Shown: in pieces, positions 48,245 through 61,199 of the stretch
How positions within the stretch are numbered: position 1 is the first letter of the stretch
Layout: the number at the start of each line of letters is the position of its first letter
Origin: Sciurus carolinensis
Taxonomy: Eukaryota > Chordata > Mammalia > Rodentia > Sciuridae
NCBI RefSeq assembly: GCF_902686445.1
Contig: NC_062216.1
Location: 6,283,084-6,347,083, forward strand
Length of the DNA stretch: 64,000 nt
Direction: 5' to 3'
Translations under genes and position numbers: made by a program
Notes under the pieces: model-generated
Database searches by the model: none
Told to the model about the DNA's origin: nothing
Seen by the model: the letters and a program-made list of their open reading frames with translations, nothing else

Positions 48245-48490
48245 GGCCAGAATGACTGAGCCCCGTCTCCAGGATCCCTCAGCACAACCAGTCACTCCCT
48301 GCCTCTGGGGCCCTCACGTCGACTGACTGCTCGCTGCCATTAAGACCCCCAGACCAACTGACTGCACCCTATCACTGGGACACCAGACAGAATGATTGCA
48401 ACTGGCCTCCAGGATCCCATAACCACACCAAACACACCCGACCTCCAAGACCCATGCCTGACCAACCACATCCCACCTCCAGGACCTCCT
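48245..48490 (+). repeat. About seven 35-bp degenerate monomers in the L1 5' UTR
   Basis: Units start near 48245, 48282, 48319, 48351, 48385, 48420 and 48456. Most follow the pattern 'gaccaa.tgactg..cc' then 'ctccaggaccc' with substitutions and small indels. A GCCATCTTGG motif (YY1-type) lies just downstream at 48555-48564. Confidence 0.7.
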
Positions 48491-49206
48491 GCTGATGACA
48501 GCCAAACCCTGAACTGCAGCTCCTTATTTGCCAACACATTTGGAAGCCAGAGCAGCCATCTTGGATAATCCTGGAAGCCGTAGCTTCAATTGTTTGCTGG
48601 GGCAAAACCCATCCTGAGATGCCTGCTGGATGCTTGAAACTCATTGTCAGGTACCTCTCATGCATCAGGCTACCGAAGTCTGAGAAGTTTCATTACTATA
48701 TGATTGTTATACTGTAGATGTTCTTTTTCTCCTTATTGAAAAAGTTTAAGTTTTTATTTCTTTACTTTTTTTGCTCTCTTTTCCTTTTTTTACCTGTTGC
48801 CTAAGAGTCCCTTTCTCCCTTTTTTGCATTCTAACATCCAATTTCTTTTGATTACACTCTCACACCTTCTATTATCTAGAACTCCTGTATATTCTTTGCT
48901 TATCCAATTAACAGTTACATTCTACATCCCTCTGCATGTCTTTGTCCTCCATTAGAAACTGCAGACCTTATTGCAATTCTGTTTGTTTTACTGAAGATAA
49001 TATTGGAACTCATTCTGTTTATTATGACAATTTTGTTATTGCCCTCATAGGAGATATTTGGTCTAGGATTGCACAGTGTCTGAATTGGGCACTGCTAATA
49101 TTGACCTCCCCTTAAAGAAAGGGTTTTGGAAACCTATGGGGCCACTATAAGCCTATAAGGGGAAATCTACAATACCCCAGATCTGTACTGTTAGAGGAAA
49201 AGATAC

Positions 49207-50130
49207 ATGAACAACATGAAAAAACAAGGGAAGAAAATGATCCAAACAAATCTAGATTCTATATTAATAGAATCCAATGACAGTATGGTAGAAGAAATAT
49301 AAGAAAAGGACATTGGATTATACATGATTAAGATGATTCCCGAAGCAAAGGATGAGATAAGAGAGCAAATGCAGGCAATGAATGATAATACCAATAAGCT
49401 GAAAGAGCAAGTGCAGGAAGCAAAAGGTAATTTCAACAAGGAGATAGAGATTATCAAAAAAAAAATCAAACCAAAATCCTTGAAATGAAGGAAATAATAA
49501 ACCAAGTAAAAAACTCAATGGAAAGCATCACCAAAAGACTAGACCACTTGGAAGACAGAACCTCATACAATGAAGACAAAATATTTCATATTGAAAATAA
49601 AGTTGCCCAAACAGAGAAGATAATAAGAAATCATGAACAGAATCTCCAAGAACTATGGGACATCATGAAAAAACCAAGTTTAAGAATTATTGGGATTAAG
49701 GAAGGGACAGAGATACAAACCAAAAGAATGAACAACCTATTCAATGAAATAATATCAGAAAATTTCCCAAACCTGAAGAATGAAATGGAAAATCAAACAC
49801 AAGAGGCATATAAAACACCAAATGTACAAAATCACAACAGGTCCACACCAAGGCACATTGTAATGAAAATGACTAACATTCAAAATAAAGATAGGATTTT
49901 GAAGGCCACATAGAAAATCTTCAGATTACATATAGGGGGAGACCAATACGGATAGCAGCCGACTTCTCAACTCAGACATTAAAAGTTTGAAGGACCTGGA
50001 ACAACATATTTCAAGCTCTGAAAGAACCAAGAATCCTATACCCAGCAAAACTAACCATCAGATTTGAAGATGAAATAAAAACCTTCCATGATAAACAAAA
50101 ATTTAAAAATTTACAAATAGAAAGTCTGTG
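49207..50130 (+). pseudogene. L1 ORF1 (RNA-binding protein), broken
   Basis: Start codon at 49207 (MNNMKKQGKK). A stop lies about 31 codons in (near 49299). A run of nine to ten A at 49456-49466 shifts the frame, after which 49485-49913 is open for 142 codons and covers the coiled coil (SMESITKRLDHLEDRTS) and the RNA-recognition region (PNVQNHNRSTPRHIVMKM). The C-terminal domain continues in another frame to about 50130 (RFEDEIKTFHDKQ). The normal protein is a trimeric RNA chaperone. Confidence 0.9.
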
Positions 50131-50274
50131 CTAGAGAATTTTCTCAACAAAATATTCTATGAGGAGGAAATGAAAAACAACAATGGAGATCAGCAAAGGG
50201 AGGAAATACCTTAGAGAAAAACCACTTAAAGGAGAAACAAAGCCAAATTCATAACCAAAAATAAGCCAAATGAC

Positions 50275-53200
50275 TGGGAATACAAATCATATCTCAATAA
50301 TACCCCTGAATGTGAATGTCGTAAACTCATCAATCAAAAGACATAGACTGGCAGAATGGATTGAAAAGAAAGACCCAACAATATGCTGCCTGCAAGAGAC
50401 TCATCTCATAGAATAAGACATCCACAGACTAAAGGTGAAAGGATGGGAAAAAACCTACCACACACATAGAATCAGTAAAAAAGCAGGGATTTTCATCCTT
50501 ACATCAGATAAACTGGACTTCAAGCCAAAATTAGTCAGAAGGGATGAAGAAGAATATTTCATACTGCTTAAGGGAACCATAAATCAGGAAGACATAACGA
50601 TAGTAAATATTTATTCCCCAAAAATGGTGCATCCCTGTATATCAAACAAATCCTTCTCAATTTCAGGAATCACATAGACCTAAACACCATAATTCTGGGT
50701 GACTTTAATGCACCGTTATCACCACGAGATAGATCTTCCAAACAAAAACCAACCAAAGAAACCATAGAACTCAATAACACAATCAATAACCTAGACATAA
50801 TAGATATATACAGAATATTCCATTCATCAATGAGCAGACTCTCTTTCTTCTCAGTAGCACATGAACCTTCTCAAAAATAGACCATATGTTATGCCACAAA
50901 GCAACACTTAGGATATGCAAAAAAATAGAGATACTGCTTTATGTTCTATCAGATCATAATGGAATGAGAGTAGAAATCAATGACAAAATGAAAAACAGAA
51001 ATTACTCCAACACCTGGACAGTAAATAATATGCTATTAAATGAAACTTGGATAACAAAAAACATCAGGGAGGAGATAAAAAATATTTTTAGAGATCAATG
51101 AGAATGACAATACAACATATCAAAATCTCTGGGACACTACGAAAGTGGTACTAAGAGGAAAATTCATTGCATGGCATGCATTCCAGAAAGAATGAAAAGT
51201 GAACAACTAAATGACCTAATATCACAGCTCAAAGCCCTAGAAAAAGAACAGAAAAACAGCAAAAGTAGTAGAAGACAGGAAATAATTAAAATGAGAGCTG
51301 AAAGCAACGAAATTGAGACAAAAGAAATAATTTTTAAAAATTGACAAAACAAACAGTTGATTCCTTGAGAAAGCAAGCAAAATAGACAAACCCTTACCCA
51401 CACTAACAAAGAGAAGGAGAGAGAAAACTCAAATTGCTAAAATTCATGATGAAATAGGAAATATATGACAGACACCACTGAGATACAGAACATAATGAGA
51501 AGCTACTTTGAAAATCTGTGTTCCAACAAAATAGAAACTACCAAAGACATTGATAAATTTCTAGAGACATATGCTCCTCCCAAACTGAACCAGGAGGACA
51601 TACACAATTTAAACATATCAATATCAAGAAATGAAATAGAAGAAGCCATTAAAAATCTACCATCCAAAAAAAAGCCCAGGACAACATAGATTCTCAGCTG
51701 AGTTCTACAAAACCTTTAAAGAAGAGCTCATTCCAATACTTCTCAAAGTATTCCAGGAAATATAAAAGGAAAGTACCCTACTAAACTCATTCTATGAAGC
51801 TAATAGCACCCTCATACATAAACCAGGCAAACACACATCAAGGAAAGAAAATTTTAGACCATTGTTCTTGATGAATATACATGGAAATACTCTTAACATA
51901 ATATTGGCAAACCGTATCCAAAAACATATTAAGAAAATTGTTCACCACGATCAAGTGGGGTTCAGCTCTGGAATGCAAGGATGGATTAACATCCATAAAC
52001 CAAAAAATGTAATCCATCATGTCAATAGACTTAAGGATAAGAATCATATTGTTATTTCAATTGATGCAGAAAAAGTGTTCAACAAAATACAACACCCCTT
52101 CCTGCTAAAAACACTAGAAAAAAATAGGGATAGTAGGAACATACCCCAACATTGTTAAGGCTATTTATGCTAAGGCCATGGTCAACATCAATCTTAATGG
52201 AGAAAAACTGAAACCATTCCCTTTAAAAATGGGAACAAGACAGGGATGTCCTCTTCCACCACTTCTATTCAACAATGTCCTCAAAATTCTAGCCAGAGCA
52301 ATTAGGCAGACTAAGGAATTTAAAGGGATATGAATAGGAAAAGAGGAACTTAAGATGTCACTATTTGCTGATGACATGATTCTGTATTTAGAGGATCCAA
52401 AAAACTTCTCCAGAAAACTTCTAGACCTCATCAATGAATTCAGCAAAATAGCAGGCTATAAAATCAACATGCATACATCTAAAGTCTTTTATATGCAAGC
52501 GATGAAACAGCTGAAAGGGAAATGAGGAAAACAACTCCATTTGCAATAGCCTAAAAAAAAAAATACATGGGAATCAATCTAATGAAAGAGGAAAAAGATG
52601 TCTACAATGAAAACTACAAAACATTGAAGAAAGAAATTGAGGGAGACCTTAGAACATGGAAAGATGTGTATCCATGTCCTTGGATACACAGAATTAATAT
52701 TATCAAAATGGCCATACTACTAAAAGTGCTATACAGATTCAATGCAATTTCAATAAATATCCCAATGAAGTACCTTACAGAAATAGAGCAAGCAATTTTG
52801 AAATTCATCTGGAAGAATAAGAAACCCAGAATACCTACAGCAATTCTTAGCAGGAAGAATGAAATGGGTTATCGCAATACCAGAACTGCAACTGTACTAC
52901 AAAGAAATAGTAACAAAAAAGGCATGGTTTTGGCACCCAAATAGAGAGGAAGATCAATGGTACAGAATAAAGGACAAGGACACAAACCCAAATAAATACA
53001 ATTTTCTAATACTAGACAAAGATGCCAAAAATATGCAATGGAGAATAGATAACCTATTCAACAAATGGTGCTGGGAAAACTGAAAATCCATAAGCAACAG
53101 AATGAAAATAAACCCCTATCTCTCACCCTGCACAAAAATCAACTCAAAATGGATCAAGGACCTTGAAATCAGACCAGAAACCCTGCATCTTACAGAAGAA

Positions 53201-53942
53201 AAAGTAGGTCCAAATCATCAACTTGCTGACTTAGGATCAGACTTCCTTAACAGGACTCCCATAGCACAAGAAATAAAAGCAAGAATCAACAACTGGGATA
53301 GATTCAAACTAAAGAATTTTGTCTCAGCAAAGAAAAATATCAGCAATGTGAAGAGAGAGCCTACAGAGTGGGAGAATATCTTTGCCACTAATTCTTCATA
53401 TCTGAAGACAACACAAATTTCTAGCATATATAAAGAACTCAAAAAGCTCTACACCAAGAATACAAATAACCCAATCAACAAATGGGCTCAGGATATGAAC
53501 AGACACTTCACAGAAGAAGATATACAAGCAATCAACAAACATATGAAAAAACGTTCTACATCTCTAGTAATAAGAGAAATGCAAACCAAAACTACCCTAA
53601 GATTCCATCTCACCCCAATTAAAATGGGGAATTATCAAGAATACAAGCAACAATACATGATGGAGAGGATGTGGAGAAAAAGTTACACTCATACATTGCT
53701 GGTGGGGCTGCAAATTAGTGCAGTCACTCTGGAAAGCAGTGTGGAGATTCCTTAGAAAACTTGGAATGGACCCACCATTTGGCACAGTTATCCCACTCCT
53801 TGGCCTATACCCAAAGGACTTAAAATCAGCATACTACAGAGATATAGCCACATCAATGTTCATAGGTGCTGAATTCACAATAGTCAGATTGTGGAACCAA
53901 ACTACATGTCCTTCAATTGATGAATGGATAAAGAAACTGTGG

Positions 53943-54006
<64 letters not shown>

Positions 54007-54136
54007 CAATGGAATATTACTCAGCTATAAAGAATAATAAAATCATGGCATTTGCAGGCAAATGGATGAAATTGGAGAATATCATATGAAGTGAGATAAG
54101 CCAATCTCAATAATCCAAAGGGCAAGTGATCTCACT
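50275..54136 (+). pseudogene. L1 ORF2 (endonuclease/reverse transcriptase), broken
   Basis: The order of parts is intact: endonuclease (50290-51110; motifs CCLQETH and SDHNG), RT (51500-52600; FADD catalytic motif at 52364-52375), then the C-terminal region (52600-54136; TMEYYSAIK near 54008). Open pieces are 50435-50677, 50886-51101, 51465-51689, 51862-52158, 52567-52944, 52859-53083, 53102-53755 (217 codons, the longest frame in the window) and 53718-54089. They are separated by stops and frameshifts, for instance a TGA at 53084-53086 in the WEN*K context. Confidence 0.92.
53951..54003 (+). repeat. (TA)n microsatellite within L1 ORF2
   Basis: About 26 TA units reading as Ile-Tyr repeats in frame, at the same codon position as the shorter tract at 17691-17717. 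Confidence 0.97.
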
Positions 54137-54370
54137 GACAAGTGGATGATGATACATAATGGGGGTTTTGAGGGGGCAAGAATGGAGGAAGGAGGGACTG
54201 TATAGTTGGAAAAGAGTGGTGGGAGGCATGGGGGGAGGAACAAATAACAGAATGAATCAAACATCATTACCCTATGTAAATGTATGATTACAAAAATGTT
54301 ATGCTGTTACTCCATGTACAAATAAAAATAACATGTATCCCATTTGTTTACAATAAAAATAAATTTTAAA

Positions 54371-54380
54371 AAATTTTACT
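54371..54380 (+). repeat. L1 target-site duplication, right copy
   Basis: AAATTTTACT, exact match to 47827-47836; the AT-rich composition leaves some chance of coincidence. Confidence 0.65.
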
Positions 54381-54699
54381 CAGACTGTTTCAAGTGAAAA
54401 TCTTATTACAACCTGTCTTTCTGAATGTTATAATTACCAGCCATTGAAATGTTTTCATGATTTGTGATGCTATATCATGTCATATTCCTTTACTATAAAT
54501 TCTATGAATTCAATGTGGGATGTCTCTGGGTTGCAAATGTAAGAGTGTTGCATGCTGGGAATGAGTATGTTGGTACCCTAAGCAGTTTGGTCTTTTTGAA
54601 CACCAAGTTTCCCTCTGCCTCAGTGCTGTTCTCTCAGTCCTTCTTTTGGGAATTTGAAAGAATTGCTCTGTCTATTCTTGCTTGTCAATAATGTTCTAG
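54381..54699. other. Spacer upstream of the KRAB exon
   Basis: Would be intron of the zinc-finger gene; ends in a splice acceptor 'tgttctag' (54692-54699). Confidence 0.5.
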
Positions 54700-54826
54700 G
54701 AATTGATGACCATTGAAGATGTAAATGTAAGATTTACCCAAAAAGACTGGGCCATGCTGGACCCACCTCAAAAAATGCTACACAGATCAGTGATGCTGGA
54801 AGTCATCAATCATCTAGTCTCACTTG
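54700..54826 (+). other. KRAB-A exon, intact 127 bp
   Basis: Length is exactly the usual 127 bp, with acceptor ttctag/G and donor G/gtgagt. It reads [16 protein letters not shown], then [17 protein letters not shown], without a stop. The DV pair, W, LDP.Q and the MLE core for TRIM28 binding are present; the usual LYRDV is LHRSV. Better preserved than the finger exon. Confidence 0.88.
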
Positions 54827-55296
54827 GTGAGTCCATCAACATTATGCAACTCACTATGCACCACACTAGAATGTGGTCCACACCATAATTTCACAAACTT
54901 CTTGAAATAAATCTGCTTGAATAATTTCAAATCCATAAATAGACCTAATATTTACAAATAGTGATTCTTATATGGTTACTGTGCCTAAGGAGAGAATACT
55001 GAAAACAAGAGAATTTTGAAAATTTTTGTGTTGCTTATCTTGGATTCCACTTGAAAGTCGTATTTCATGGAGACATGAACTTTCTGAAATGTCTGTTGAT
55101 TCAGCATTCTTTGAATGTGGTCATGAGTGTCAGTGTCCTTCAGTCCTGCCTCTTTGGGGAACATAGTCTATCTTCAATATTTCCTCTACTAAATGTTTTC
55201 TCTCACCTCCTAGATTCTGTTCATTTTTGCTAAATCATCTTCATGAACTTGATGATAATGCACATTTCTTGGCAGAAATCTTAAACCCATTTCCTG

Positions 55297-55395
55297 GGCT
55301 GGGGATATATCTCAGTTGATAGAGTGCCTGCCTTGCAAGCACAAGGCCCTGGGTTCAATCCCCAGCACCGCAAAAAAAAAAAAAAAAAAAACAAT
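55297..55395 (+). mobile_element. ID-type SINE
   Basis: Well-preserved tRNA-derived body: 'ggctggggatatatctcagt' (box A), 'gttcaatccccagcacc' (box B region), then about 20 A. It is in an intron of the zinc-finger pseudogene and is the least diverged SINE of the window. Confidence 0.95.
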
Positions 55396-57258
55396 TTTGT
55401 TTCTTACAATGACTACAGTGTCTGTTTGGCCAATCAGGAGTGACTGCATGTGAGGCAAGCAGAAATTCTGTGGATTGTAGCAGGAATAAGGTTTCCTTCA
55501 AGCTAGGGTCCAGCTGAGAAAATAGCGACTTCTGATTGCACACAGAAGGGTGGTAGGTCAGTGAAAGTGAACTTGGAAATATTAACTGACAGAGCCATCA
55601 AATATACAGAGTTGTCTAAAATGTAGCCATGGATAATAGGACAATATGTCCCATGTATTGACATTGCATCTTTACTTTTATATTTATTATTTATTTTACA
55701 TTTTTTTTTCATTTAGGGCAAAACATGTTAATGTATTTTTTGGAGGTCAATTTCCATAATATCTCTTTTCCTGATTTTCTACTTTAAAGAGTTTTCTCCA
55801 TTTCACTTTTTAAAATAAGTCTATCCTGACAATCTTTTTTAATTACCAGCATCCTACATACTCTTTTCTCTTGATTTAAAACATCTCCTGTGTAAAAGTG
55901 TCAATGAGGTAAAAATATGCTTATGAGATTGCTCTCTTTTTTCAACAAAAAGACTCTCTCTGAATTTAATGCTACCAATATGTATTTTCACCTATTCTAG
56001 CCAAGGAAAGTGCATGCCAAATAGAGGAAAGGATATGCAGAGCACTTATGAACAGGAAGAACACACCCTCAACATGTCAAAGGTAAGTTTCAGGGATGGG
56101 AACATTGATTAGGCAAATCTAATATCTGTCAGCAGAATAAATTAGTAATTGAGTACAACTTCATGGATGTAACTGTTGTGACATTACCCAATTTCTGAGC
56201 CAAAAGCTCTGTAGAGTTTGCATTCTTTGAGAAATTAACAATTAGCATTTTTCATGTAGCTAGTCTTTAAAACATTGCTGCTCACAAAACTAATCTGAGT
56301 CCCTTTAAGTAGCATAGAAGCAAATGAATATTACTTGACTCACCTGGAAATTATGTACTATGCATATGGAATCAAAAGTGGAAAGGTTTTAGTTTTCATA
56401 TTACAATGGTTGTGTCTAAGATTCAAATGTAGAAAAGTTTATTCATGCATTTATATGGGACATAATTTAGAGATTTTCATCTTCTTTCAAAACAAATCTC
56501 AATTTTGGGAACATTCCTTGGAATGGAAAAATTTGGAGGAAGATCTGTATCACAACTGCATCTATTCAACTTTTGTTTACTCACCCAGAAGAGATGCATG
56601 GGGTCAACCAAAGTTGTGAACAATCCCTCACTGACAATTTTTACCTCAGAGGAAGCAAGGAAAATGATAGCAGTATGTCATGTGAAGGCCAGCTGTGCTT
56701 GAAGGGTCATATGAAAGGTGTACATACTAGAAAATGCAAAAGAAGGACCCTGGAGATAATCAATATGAACATCATCTATGTAGTAAATCCTTGAATCAAA
56801 ACTCTGATCTAAGGAGACTCAATGCAACTACAACAGGGGAAATTATGTGTGAATGTAATTTTTGTGTGAAGAGCTTCAGTTATGTTACTGATTTTAGACA
56901 ACATGAGAGAACCAACATAGGTGAGAAACAAAATGAATGCCATGTGTGGGAAAGTCTTCAGGACCTCTTGCAAACTTAAAGGGCATTAGAAAATCCACAC
57001 TGGAGAGAAACCATATGGATGTTAATGGTGTGGGAAACCTTTTAGTAATTTATATAACCTTCAGGTACATGAGAGAAACCACACTAGAGAGAAACCATAT
57101 CAGTGCTACATGTGTGGGAAAGTCTTCAGCAAATCAGTTCACCTTAGATGTCATCAGATTATACACACTGAAGAGAAACCATATCAATGCCAATTGTGTG
57201 GGAAATCCTATGGTCAATCATGCTACCTTAAAACACATGAGAGAACCCACACTGGTGA

Positions 57259-57468
<210 letters not shown>

Positions 57469-57537
57469 TAATCTGGTCTTAGGCACCATGTGAAAATACA
57501 TACTGGAGAAAGACCATACAAATATCTTCTATGTTGA

Positions 57538-57681
<144 letters not shown>

Positions 57682-58009
57682 TAATGTGCATGCCTCCTGT
57701 GTGGGCATAGTCTTCAACCATCACTGTACTATTAAAAAATGGAATATGACTCACCTTAATGAGTGGCCATCAGAAGGTAACCTGTGTGGAAAGGCCTCTC
57801 TTGATACCCTAACCTTAGAAAACACAATCACACTCAGTGGAGAGGAATCACATGAATGGCACCTATGTGGGAAAGCCTTCAGTCAATCTTATTGTCTTAA
57901 GAGGGATGAGAAAATGCATAAGATCTCAGTCATAGGAATGTCATCTGTTTGAGACAGCCCACCAAATGTTCTGCATATAAGGACCCATGATGGAGAGAAA
58001 CTTGAATTC

Positions 58010-58420
58010 GTATAGCATATATTGTAACCTGATATTACAATCTATAATTTAAAAAATTCTTCTATATTCCATATATTTCTGCTCCTACTCTTATTTTTTT
58101 CTTTCCTACTGCCTAATTTGTAAATAATTTTACTGTTAAACTAGATTCCTTCTGATACATGTACTTTAAGTTATAAATGTTCATCTGAGTACTATATCAT
58201 CCCAGAGATTCTGATATTTTAAGCTTTTGTCATCACTTAGTTTGAAGTATTTTGTATTTAATTTTCTTGTGCTTTCTTTCTTGACCTTTGAGATATATAT
58301 CTGTGTGCCATTTAAGTTTGATATAGTTGACATATGGGGATGAGGTTCTAATGTAATAAATCATGCAGGAAAGAGTATGCATGATTTCATATTTTTCAAA
58401 AAGGTAATGGAAATGCTTAA
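58010..58420 (-). repeat. Third copy of the antisense-L1 segment
   Basis: Same orientation as 18560-18960 and reverse of part of 2690-3765. Shared words include 'atttctgctcct', 'cccagagattct' and 'aatgtaataaatcatgcagg'. It begins right after the finger array and stops at about 58420, lacking the L1 endonuclease junction of the other two. Confidence 0.75.
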
Positions 58421-58899
58421 TATAAAAATTCTCTTCATTACTTTTTAAAATATTTGAAAGATAAGATTGTATTGGTTACATACATGCCAAACATGACCAA
58501 ACTGCATGCCTCAAATATGTGCATTTTATTGTTCTTCAGCTTTAACTCAATAAAGGTATGAAAAAAAAATATGAAGCAGCCTTCAAGTGTACTTGTATAA
58601 TCCAAAACTGTGGATCCATGAATTGATGAGGATTTTTACTTTAATCAGTAGGAATAATTTTTAAGTAATTTTACTCCTCTCTTGACATACACAAGTTCAC
58701 GGAAAATAAGCCATATGAAAGATGATTGTTCAGAAACTCCTTAATCAGTGATATTTCTTAAATGCAATGAGGTTATTACAAACCCTGTCTTAAAAAGAAT
58801 GTAGTAGTCTATAACCTAAACTCTCAGCTGTAAACCCAGCAGAGTAGTTGGCAAGAAAGGAAGATTGAATAGCTCCAGGATCTGGAAACAGTTTCTTTG
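58421..58899. other. AT-rich spacer
   Basis: No feature recognised; an AATAAA motif near 58551 followed by an A-run could be an old poly(A) end. Confidence 0.4.
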
Positions 58900-59490
58900 T
58901 TCTGTGTGCTTTCAGGCCTGATCCCACCCCTCCCATATTCCTCATGAGCTTTTTGAGCTTTATTCACATTGTCTCCTTTTGGTCCATTATTCTTGGAGGG
59001 ACTTTAGAGAAAAAAGAATAAAAAGTTAAAAAATGTATTTCCAAGGATTCCACTCTTTAAATTAATATTCTCTCATCTCTCCATTTAACCTGGTGTTCCA
59101 AAACATGGAGGAAGATGAATGGTTGAATTCATATTAATAAGTTACTGTTGGACTTTTGTTACTCAGATCAAGAATAACTACATATAGAAAAACACAGTTA
59201 TAATCTGAGCAACACAATGAAACAGAGTTGGTTTTGCAATTTGTTACCTTTAATAATATTTACCCCATGTCCTTTGAACAAGAAACATTTTGATTTTGTG
59301 CCAAAATTTATAAAATGTAATACCAGAAATTCCTGGTGGGTTCACTGTAAGGAGAAATAATTGATAGTTTTTTCTTCCTCTTTCCTGAGTTTCACCAGTC
59401 TCAAAATCTATTGCATCTGGAAAATAAGGATGGAAATTATTTCAAATGCTTCTCCTTTTCAGAGAGTTTCTTTAGGTTAGGTAGAGGCGA
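58900..59490 (+). repeat. Direct paralogous segment (partner 30400-30970)
   Basis: See 30400-30970. Confidence 0.6.
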
Positions 59491-59499
59491 GTGAAACAA

Positions 59500-59705
59500 G
59501 GGGAAGGGTCATGAAGGTAAGATAGATAGTAGAATGTAATAGACAATATTACCTTATGTATATATGACTGCATGACAATGTGACTCTACAATATGTACAA
59601 TCAGAAAAATGAGAGTTGTACTCCATTTACATTTGATATTAAAAATGCATAAATGCATTCTATTATCATGTATGAATAATTAGAACAAATAAAAATTTAA
59701 AAAGA
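59500..59705 (+). mobile_element. L1 3' end
   Basis: G/A-rich start (59485-59520), 'atatatgactgcatgacaat', 'tgagagttgtactccattta' and a final 'attagaacaaataaaaattt', the 3' end found on older squirrel L1 copies. Confidence 0.7.
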
Positions 59706-59749
59706 TATATGAGTCTAAAATCACATTGTATCTGGAAATTAATGAGTCA

Positions 59750-60437
59750 ATCAACCTATGGAATACCATCCACATTTGTGTCAATGGCATTTGAAGTTTT
59801 AAATGTGCTGAAATGTGAAGTGAATTAAATTGAATAAAAATAAAGAGAAGTGCAGTTATAAACCTGCTCTATCTTTGCTTTTCTTCCTATTAATTGACAT
59901 AATAATTGTGTACACCTGCAGAAGACAAGCTGATATTTCCATACTTGTATACATTGAATAAATGTACAATTTCAAAGGTAACATTTCATTGTGGAGAGCA
60001 TCCTAACCCCTGTTACACCTCTTTTGAATTACACAAATCATTATTCTTACAACCACATGGGTGGACCTGGAGGACATCATTTTAAGTGAAACAAGCTGTT
60101 CAAGAAAGGGCAAGTAACTTTGTCATATTAGAGCAAAGACTCAGCCCTCTACCATCACTGCCTGTGTGCTGATTCCACCAAGTGCCAGGTGATGAGTCCA
60201 AGCATTGGTCTCTCTCACCCTTGCCAAAAGCATGTCAAAATGGAATTTGCCCCATTAGAGTGAAATTGATCTTGCATAGAGAGGTTGGCATTTCCATTTC
60301 TAGAACCTACTATAAAACACAAACTACATAAGCAATGAAAATCTCATGGCCAGCACCTTGAAAATTCCTCATCGACACATCAGAGATGTTAACTATTATA
60401 GACTCCCATCTGTGTTGGCACTCTTCTCCATCTGCTT

Positions 60438-60481
<44 letters not shown>

Positions 60482-60575
60482 TTTAATTTAGCTGTTTTCA
60501 GCTTGTTAACAAAGAGATACGATGTTATCAAAAGTGGTCTCACAAAATAAGCTTTAACTTTAAAAGAGGAAACAT
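59750..60575 (-). repeat. Inverted paralogous arm (partner 28556-29350)
   Basis: See 28556-29350. The arms are about 30 kb apart and flanked on the outside by similar SINE-plus-L1 pairs (27965-28360 and 60690-60960), which are however in the same orientation. Confidence 0.88.
60440..60480 (+). repeat. (AC)n microsatellite
   Basis: About 20 perfect AC units, at the same place as the TG tract at 28662-28698 in the inverted partner. Confidence 0.97.
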
Positions 60576-60689
60576 GTACATCCTTGCCAACATTTGTCAT
60601 ATTTCATTTTCTGTGTGATATTCATTCTTAATGGCAACAGTTGGTATACTGGCCTGGTTTTCATTTGCACTCCCTCATAACTAATAATA

Positions 60690-60800
60690 TTAAAGTTTGA
60701 AGTCCAAAGCCAGCCACAGCAATTTAGTGAGGCTCTTAGCAATGCAAATAGACCCTGTTTCAAAAAATACAATTGACTGTAGCTCAGAGGTGAACCCTCC
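60690..60800 (+). mobile_element. B1-ID composite SINE, partial
   Basis: 'ccagccacagcaatttagtg' and 'gaccctgtttcaaaaaatac', then a degenerate ID half ('ctgtagctcagaggtgaa'). Confidence 0.75.
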
Positions 60801-60960
60801 TTGGATAGCATGTTGTTTGTTCATTGAAAATGGGCAAATGACTTGAAAATATACTTCCCAGAGGAAATATGCAAATGACCAACAATCACATGAAAACATG
60901 CTTGCTATCATTAGGTAAAAGGAAATGCAAGGTGTTAGATCAGAAACAAAAGGGTATATA
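60801..60960 (+). mobile_element. Old L1 fragment, ORF2 C-terminal part
   Basis: 'aaaatgggcaaatgacttga' and 'atgcaaatgaccaacaatca' match the same L1 region as 28150-28360. Confidence 0.75.
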
Positions 60961-61199
60961 CTATCCTTTTAATATGCTAATTGTACATATAAATGTTATT
61001 ATTTATATGGAATATAAAATGTAGGCAATTATTAATAAGTGTATATTATCTGCAACACTTTGTGTCTTCTTCATAAATACTTACATTTTAAAAATGAAAA
61101 TAATAGAACTAGCGAATTCTTGCATAATGAGTAATTAATTAAACAAATGAATTAAACAAATATATGCAAGAAAAATTTATTTTTAATAATATTATTATT

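Larger units (their letters stand above)
47837..54370 (+). mobile_element. Full-length but disabled L1
   Basis: About 6.5 kb with the order 5' UTR (47837-49206), ORF1 (49207-about 50130), ORF2 (about 50275-54136) and a short 3' UTR with an A-rich end (54350-54370). The flanks share AAATTTTACT at 47827-47836 and 54371-54380; the left copy is preceded by TT, as expected for L1 endonuclease cleavage. Both ORFs carry stops and frameshifts, so it cannot move on its own. Confidence 0.9.

Noticed and set aside
55297..55395. Functional tRNA gene
   Set aside because: Polymerase III boxes are present, but the poly(A) tail and loss of a tRNA fold mark it as an ID SINE.
60310..60600. Cys-Val repeat protein (minus)
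   Set aside because: Translation of the (AC)n microsatellite within the inverted arm.
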